A stretch of DNA of 64,000 nucleotides, taken from contig QWDQ01000022.1 of NCBI GenBank assembly GCA_003868215.1, positions 1 to 64,000 of the forward strand. The letters run 5' to 3'. Shown here piece after piece: positions 59,039-64,000 of this stretch. Below the pieces are notes generated by a model. That model did not search any database. It was not told where the DNA came from and was given only the letters and a program-made list of their open reading frames with translations. Each line of letters opens with the position of its first letter. The first letter of the stretch is position 1. The DNA is from Pseudophaeomoniella oleicola. Lineage: Eukaryota > Ascomycota > Eurotiomycetes > Phaeomoniellales > Phaeomoniellaceae. A program made the translations under genes and the position numbers.

Positions 59039-60154
59039 CTAAAAGTATCCCTCTTTTTCAGTTGGACTTTCAATGGCTTTGAGGACCTTGAGAGCTCTTT
59101 CATAGGTCCACATAGTGATGGCACTGGTAGGTGCGGCTTTGATCAGGCTGATAGCTAAGCCACGATATAACCCGCGGATACCTTCATTGACGAAGATAGT
59201 CCGCATGGAGCTAATTACACCACGATATTCTGGAATGTCTCGATAGACGTACTTCGACCTGGTTGGCCCCTGGACTTGAAGTCGTTTGCGAACAAGGTCC
59301 AATGGAAAGACACCAGTCTTCGCAATGGTACTGGCCATGATCCCTGCAACAGCATCCCCGGAGCCAAATGGAAGGCTCGTGTTCTTCATTGGAATTCGAA
59401 AGAACTCATAGCCAGCGAAGAACAGACCCATATACGGAACGATTTGACCAACAGCAGCTGGTAAACCCTGGAAGAAGCCAGCGAGTCCTTCATATTTGGC
59501 AATATCACGAACGGCCGAGAAGAGTGACGCATACACCTTCTCCGTACCTTGGGCAGCAAACCTGGTTCGAAGAAGATCTAGTGGATATGTAACTGTAGTT
59601 GATATTGCCCCGGCTCCTGCGCCACTGATAAATGATTCGGCAGCACTGGGTAGGCGGTTTGGCAACCTCGCTTGAGCTTGTGTGATGGCACGATAGGACA
59701 CAAATTGGGACCCGCCGTAGCAAACGTAAAGCATCTCAGCAGGGACGTTGCCCTTCCATAGACCCTTGGAGAATCCTCTCAGTAGCAAATTGACGTGAGA
59801 TTGTAGTGAGACATACAGTGAGACCTTCTTCTTTCATGATTGTTCTGAACATCTGCGTAGCTCCATTATACACCGACCCAGCCCCAGTGGATTGGGAGAG
59901 AGAACTGGACGGAGGATGCGATTGCAGTTGCAGACGAATCTTGATAACGTCCAATGGCGCGATACAGAACCTAGAATGAACATAAGAGAAGCGCGTCGAA
60001 TATGCGTAGTATAAGTCACCTTGAGACAAGGCCTGCAATCCCCCCCGCCATCACCACCTGCGACTTGCTTCCCTATCATAGGATTAGACAAGCAAGATTA
60101 CATGATGCAAAGAGCGAGTACCTCATCCTTGAGGTGCTCACCACCGGCAGACAT
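59039..60154 (-). CDS. TPC1: Mitochondrial thiamine pyrophosphate carrier
   Basis: Mitochondrial carrier family protein that imports thiamine pyrophosphate across the inner membrane. Exons 60122-60154, 60020-60072, 59817-59970 and 59039-59764 give 321 residues. The N-terminus [20 protein letters not shown] matches fungal Tpc1. Three carrier signatures, one per repeat, are visible: [20 protein letters not shown] and [10 protein letters not shown]. Each is followed by the expected G-rich segment (for example [20 protein letters not shown] and [19 protein letters not shown]). Family members have about 310-330 residues. The first exon has only 11 codons; its placement rests on frame, GT-AG sites and the family N-terminus. 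Transcribed away from PSO2, with about 420 bp between the starts. Confidence 0.95.
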
Positions 60155-60570
60155 TCATCTGCCTCCTGTGCAATCCTCTATTACTGAAGATGGCCCAGCG
60201 CCAATGGTGCGAAGTTCCAAATCCCGTGGCAACGCCGTGAAGGGGATTTCAGAATTGGACGGCGCATGATACTTGATAAACATACTTGCTAAACATACAA
60301 CATTGAACGTTCCTTGGCCCTTGGTGAAAAGGAAACTTAGCCGCGAGGGACGTCACCACTCAACGCCAACAAAGAACTTAGAACGCGGCTAAGGGGCGTG
60401 TTGCGCGCTTTCTCGGTCCAAAAACTTGTATTGAATATAGGTCGAGTCAATCGTACTTGTATCCTAGGCTACCTTGCAGAAGAGGGCGCAAGAGTGGTTG
60501 ATGGTACATTGTGATGCCAGGACAACCTCAGCAACGATGCTTCTGCATACGGACACTTTGATCAATCAAC
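60155..60570. promoter_or_regulatory. Bidirectional promoter region of TPC1 and PSO2
   Basis: A 416-bp gap between divergent starts. No specific binding site identified. Confidence 0.45.
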
Positions 60571-63330
60571 ATGTTTCGCAACCCTAGAGATCAGTCCGAA
60601 ATCGACGTAGGACGCCCGCCAACGCCACCACCTAGACGATCCAGTCCTCCTAAGATGCAGAAGACATCACCGTACTTTGGCGGCAACGCTGCATCTCCGC
60701 AGCAGCCAAAAGGATTTCTGGTCGGAAAAAAGAAACCTTTCGCTGCCGGCAATGGCAAGACGAAGCCCAATGCAAGCATTCTCAATTTCTTCCAGAAAGA
60801 GAGTCCCGCCGCCGCAGCCAATGGTAGTATTGTCGATGAAATGTTCTTCGCAGATAAGCACTCGAGAAATGATAAAAATGAGGATGTTCATACCCGGGAG
60901 CGATCACTTTCTCCCTCCAGAATGTTTTTAGATGGTGGAGTAAACCTGGGATCTGCTACATTCGGCGAGGATGAGGTTTCTTCCAAGAGACGAAAGCTAT
61001 CGCACACAACAGAGACGCCTTCTATGCCCAGTACTGGTGACCGTACACCGCCGCCTCCCGTAGGCACTCAGTCATATCAGGCGGAGACAGTCCCCTCGGG
61101 TGAAGGACAGGGCTTATCTCGAAAGACTGATGTGAAACCCAAAAGAAGGATTGGAGGGTTTATAGACGACTCCGATAGCGAAGATGACGCCATCAATCCA
61201 CCGACAGGTTTCGGCGACCAGGATACGATCGGCTTGAAGGAAGATCAGGCGGAGGCATCAATGCATAACGAAGATATGAATAGACCTATGATTGATGGAA
61301 CTCATTCCCCCAGTGAAGTATTGGATGAAAGCAGTTCAAGAGAGGTAAATTCGAACCATCCTTATGACATGCCACCATCACTGAAACATGAGTCAACAAG
61401 CATGTTCGATCCAGGAGATTTTGACGAGGATTTTGACGAAGAAGAGTTCTACGAACAAGGCGAGGAATACTTAGAACGGCGATGGATGCAGGAGCAACAA
61501 GAGCTAGAAATGAGAATGGGTGATACAAAAACACCAGGAGATTTGGATCGATCTTCGAGCTCGACTGGCCCCGGTCTAGTACCTGGACATGACCAAGGAG
61601 GAGGGCCAGAAGAAACTACTGAGACTGCTTGCCCGGTTTGTGGTACTGCTCTTGATAAATCTACCGAGGCTGAAGCTTCTGAGCACGTCAACCAGTGTTT
61701 GGATGGGACTTCTACAACCCAATCTATGCCAAAGCTGAAATCTGCTCTGCCCATTGTTGAGTCTCCCAAGCAAGCGACAAGCACAGTTCCACCTCCCAAG
61801 CGTTTCCAGCGCGCAGCGATTGCACGTCCGGCTCAAGAGAATCCATTCTCTTTTGGATCCGAGACCCAGGGTGGCTCTGCATTCTCAAAGTTAATGTCTG
61901 GTCATGCCGAAGATGCTGCATGGGTGGTCGCCGCAGCCAATGAGACGAAGTCACGCGGCCGGCCAGCATGGGAGCGCACCTGCCCCTTCTATAAGATCCT
62001 ACCCGGATTCTTTATATGTGTCGACGGCTTCCGGTATGGAGCGGTACAAGGTTGCAACGCATACTTCCTTAGTCATTTTCATAGTGATCATTACATTGGT
62101 TTGACGGCCTCATGGCGCCACGGACCAATCTATTGCAGCAAAGTAACAGCCAACCTCGTGAAACAGCAATTAAAGGTCGATCCAAAATACGTTCGGGCTC
62201 TGGAATGGGACGAGACCGTTGAGGTCCCAGAAACGAACGGAGTCGTCGTTACCATGATACCAGCTAACCATTGTCCTGGTAGCTCTCTGTTTTTGTTCGA
62301 AAAGACTGTTGGCAAAGGCGCAACACCGCGAAAGCATCGCGTCTTGCACTGTGGAGATTTCAGAGCTTGTCCTGCTCATGTTAGCCATCCTCTCCTCAGG
62401 CCTGACATTGTCGATAGAATTTCAGGCAAGAAGAAACAGCAAAGCGTTGATGTTTGTTATCTGGATACCACATATTTAACACCGAAGTACTCTTTCCCCA
62501 GCCAAGAAGATGTGATTGAGTCATGCGCCCAAATGTGCGTTAGTCTCAGCAAAGAGATGGTTGATATTGGCGATGCCTGGGAGAAGGTTAAACGTGAGCG
62601 TGCAGGTACTGGAATGGTCAAATTCCTCGATAAGGAGCCCAAGATCAATTCCCAGGATGACTTCATCAAACAAGAGGGGGTCGAAGAGATGAAACCCAAA
62701 TCCCGAGGTCGACTACTGGTTGTCATTGGCACGTATAGCATTGGCAAAGAACGAATTTGTCTTGGGATTGCTCGTGCTCTCAATTGCAAGATATATGCTC
62801 CACCTTCAAAACAGCGTATCTGTGCAGCGCTTGAGGACCCGGAATTGTCATCATTGTTGACGACAGATCCTCTCGAAGCACAGATACATATGCAGATGTT
62901 GATGGAAATCCGGGCCGAAACGCTTGCGGAGTATCTACAGTCATTCAAACCTCACTTCACTCGTGTAGTAGGCTTCCGCCCAACTGGATGGAACTATCGG
63001 CCTCCGTCCTCCCGTTTTACAGATAATCCGGCGGTGAGTACCGTTCTACACTCCGATGGCTGGAAAAGCCGATTCACCATGAAAGACCTGGTACCTCAGC
63101 GTGGGAGCACCAGAGAAAGCAACTGTTTTGGGGTCCCGTATTCTGAACACTCGTCGTTTCGTGAATTGACGATGTTTTGCTGCGCTCTGCGGATCGCCAA
63201 GGTCATCCCCACGGTCAACGTGGGTAGCAAGAAAAGCCGTGAGCGGATGAAAATGTGGGTGGACAAATGGGATGCTGAAAGGAAGAAGAATGGGTTATTC
63301 CAGGTCGCTGAGGGAGCTACGAGCTGGTGA
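60571..63330 (+). CDS. PSO2: Pso2/Snm1 interstrand-crosslink repair nuclease
   Basis: Metallo-beta-lactamase/beta-CASP 5'-exonuclease acting in DNA interstrand crosslink repair. Intronless, 919 residues. The N-terminal 350 residues are disordered with a PIP-box-like SILNFFQKE (about residue 69), basic nuclear signals (SKRRKLS, KPKRRIGG) and acidic stretches. A UBZ4-type zinc finger follows (CPVCGTALDK ... HVNQC, about 353-378). The nuclease core starts near 475: PFYKILPGFFICVDGF, then HFHSDHY (HxHxDH metal motif, about 503), NHCPGSS and LHCGDFR. Beta-CASP motifs include LDTTYL (about 630), RGRLLVVIGTYSIGKERI and the late motif GVPYSEHSSFRELTMF. All metal-binding motifs look intact. An insertion of about 60 residues separates the two parts of the domain, as in Pso2. 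Confidence 0.96.
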   Translation: MFRNPRDQSEIDVGRPPTPPPRRSSPPKMQKTSPYFGGNAASPQQPKGFLVGKKKPFAAGNGKTKPNASILNFFQKESPAAAANGSIVDEMFFADKHSRNDKNEDVHTRERSLSPSRMFLDGGVNLGSATFGEDEVSSKRRKLSHTTETPSMPSTGDRTPPPPVGTQSYQAETVPSGEGQGLSRKTDVKPKRRIGGFIDDSDSEDDAINPPTGFGDQDTIGLKEDQAEASMHNEDMNRPMIDGTHSPSEVLDESSSREVNSNHPYDMPPSLKHESTSMFDPGDFDEDFDEEEFYEQGEEYLERRWMQEQQELEMRMGDTKTPGDLDRSSSSTGPGLVPGHDQGGGPEETTETACPVCGTALDKSTEAEASEHVNQCLDGTSTTQSMPKLKSALPIVESPKQATSTVPPPKRFQRAAIARPAQENPFSFGSETQGGSAFSKLMSGHAEDAAWVVAAANETKSRGRPAWERTCPFYKILPGFFICVDGFRYGAVQGCNAYFLSHFHSDHYIGLTASWRHGPIYCSKVTANLVKQQLKVDPKYVRALEWDETVEVPETNGVVVTMIPANHCPGSSLFLFEKTVGKGATPRKHRVLHCGDFRACPAHVSHPLLRPDIVDRISGKKKQQSVDVCYLDTTYLTPKYSFPSQEDVIESCAQMCVSLSKEMVDIGDAWEKVKRERAGTGMVKFLDKEPKINSQDDFIKQEGVEEMKPKSRGRLLVVIGTYSIGKERICLGIARALNCKIYAPPSKQRICAALEDPELSSLLTTDPLEAQIHMQMLMEIRAETLAEYLQSFKPHFTRVVGFRPTGWNYRPPSSRFTDNPAVSTVLHSDGWKSRFTMKDLVPQRGSTRESNCFGVPYSEHSSFRELTMFCCALRIAKVIPTVNVGSKKSRERMKMWVDKWDAERKKNGLFQVAEGATSW

Positions 63331-63956
63331 AACATCTTGAATCGAACCATGTCTGAATAGATGATGACAAACCTCTGTACTTCGTGCGCTCAGAAAGAAG
63401 AGCAACAGGTTCAGCGTTGTTATAACATCAAGCCCATAGATTCAACGAGATGTAAATTATTCATGTTCTTCGCCTCTGGTCACCATAACTGGTTTCAGGG
63501 GAACGGGCACCAATATCCTTGGCAAAGTTAAGGTACGTTTCCACGACCGAAGACGTATACCCATACACTTCACATTAGTTCTGGCTGGCTCCAAGCAACC
63601 GTATCATTACTATCTGTGGTTCTATATGCATCTCGGTCGATGTGCTTCTCAGTGCATACTATGGCAGAATGTATGCATTAAAGATGCATTATCGGTACAA
63701 TTGTTCCATTTATGTCAGCCGACGTCATTGTGCCCTCATCTGGTCACGTTGAACATTGGACGACTATAACAGACTGTCATCCAAATGGCGGTTGTTGGCA
63801 GTGCAGCATTTACGTTGTAGTCATTTCAACAGCAACATCCGTAGCATCTCCAGTCTTCTCTTTTTTCACAGAAATCCTGTCGGATGATTATTCTATCTTC
63901 TGCTTAACACAGACCCTAAGCTCACTGCAGAGATTTTGATCCTCTGCCATCCAAGC
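63331..63956. other. PSO2 3' flank and upstream of a possible next gene
   Basis: About 630 bp with no supported gene; PSO2 3' UTR then, possibly, promoter sequence. Confidence 0.4.
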
Positions 63957-64000
63957 ATGACTTCTGGTGCCAAGAATGAAGACCTCAAGCTGGAAAAGTT
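63957..64000 (+). CDS. Possible start of a further gene, cut by the window end
   Basis: An ATG opens the frame MTSGAKNEDLKLEK and stays open to the last base. Composition is compatible with a gene start, but 14 codons are not enough to identify or confirm it. Confidence 0.25.
   Translation, partial: MTSGAKNEDLKLEK

Overview
The window reads as nuclear DNA of a filamentous ascomycete (Pezizomycotina). Genes are intron-bearing, with GT-AG introns mostly of about 50-110 bp. They include fungus-specific families: Rax2, Vps3844/DUF3844, DUF3431, DUF7729, Afi1/Mesa, GH71 and secreted lysophospholipase. A Leotiomycete affiliation is my inference from family content and intergenic style, not something the sequence proves. 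I find no rRNA, tRNA, transposon, CRISPR array or bacterial-style operon.

Layout. 0-8 kb: a microsatellite-rich leader with a 59-bp poly-C run, then the ribosome-associated Hsp70 Ssb (7 exons, one apparent GC-AG intron) and the polarity marker Rax2, both on the minus strand. 8-14.3 kb: a Vps3844-type membrane protein and a membrane-anchored RING-H2 ligase. 16-21.3 kb: a large nuclear-looking protein of unknown function and a DUF3431 type II membrane protein. 22.8-27.5 kb: alanyl-tRNA synthetase (apparently dual-localised), a conserved fungal unknown sharing its promoter gap, and a small proline-rich membrane protein. 28-34 kb: a GPALPP/DUF3752 nuclear protein, an unknown protein, cyclophilin H, and two adjacent genes whose frames are broken at several points. 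34.5-43 kb: secreted phospholipase B, an unknown protein with an internal in-frame TAG, a GH71 alpha-1,3-glucanase and Afi1. 43.9-48.9 kb: an EF-hand myosin-light-chain-like protein, a 3-kb gene-poor stretch and a DUF7729 GPI-type surface protein. 50-56 kb: a four-TM membrane protein, an atypical SDR, a polyQ-tailed mitochondrial protein and a small GPI-type protein. 58-64 kb: a small basic ORF, the mitochondrial thiamine pyrophosphate carrier Tpc1, the Pso2/Snm1 crosslink-repair nuclease and possibly the first codons of one more gene.

Most genes are unlinked housekeeping functions. Loose themes are polarity and cell surface (Rax2, Afi1, GH71, phospholipase B, DUF7729 and GPI-type proteins) and translation or proteostasis (Ssb, AlaRS, RING ligase). 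I see no biosynthetic or defence cluster. The oddest points are the in-frame stop at 38,061, the run of frameshifts at 32.9-33.8 kb, an SDR lacking the catalytic lysine, the GC-AG intron, and recurring TACTACGTAGTA-type palindromes between genes.
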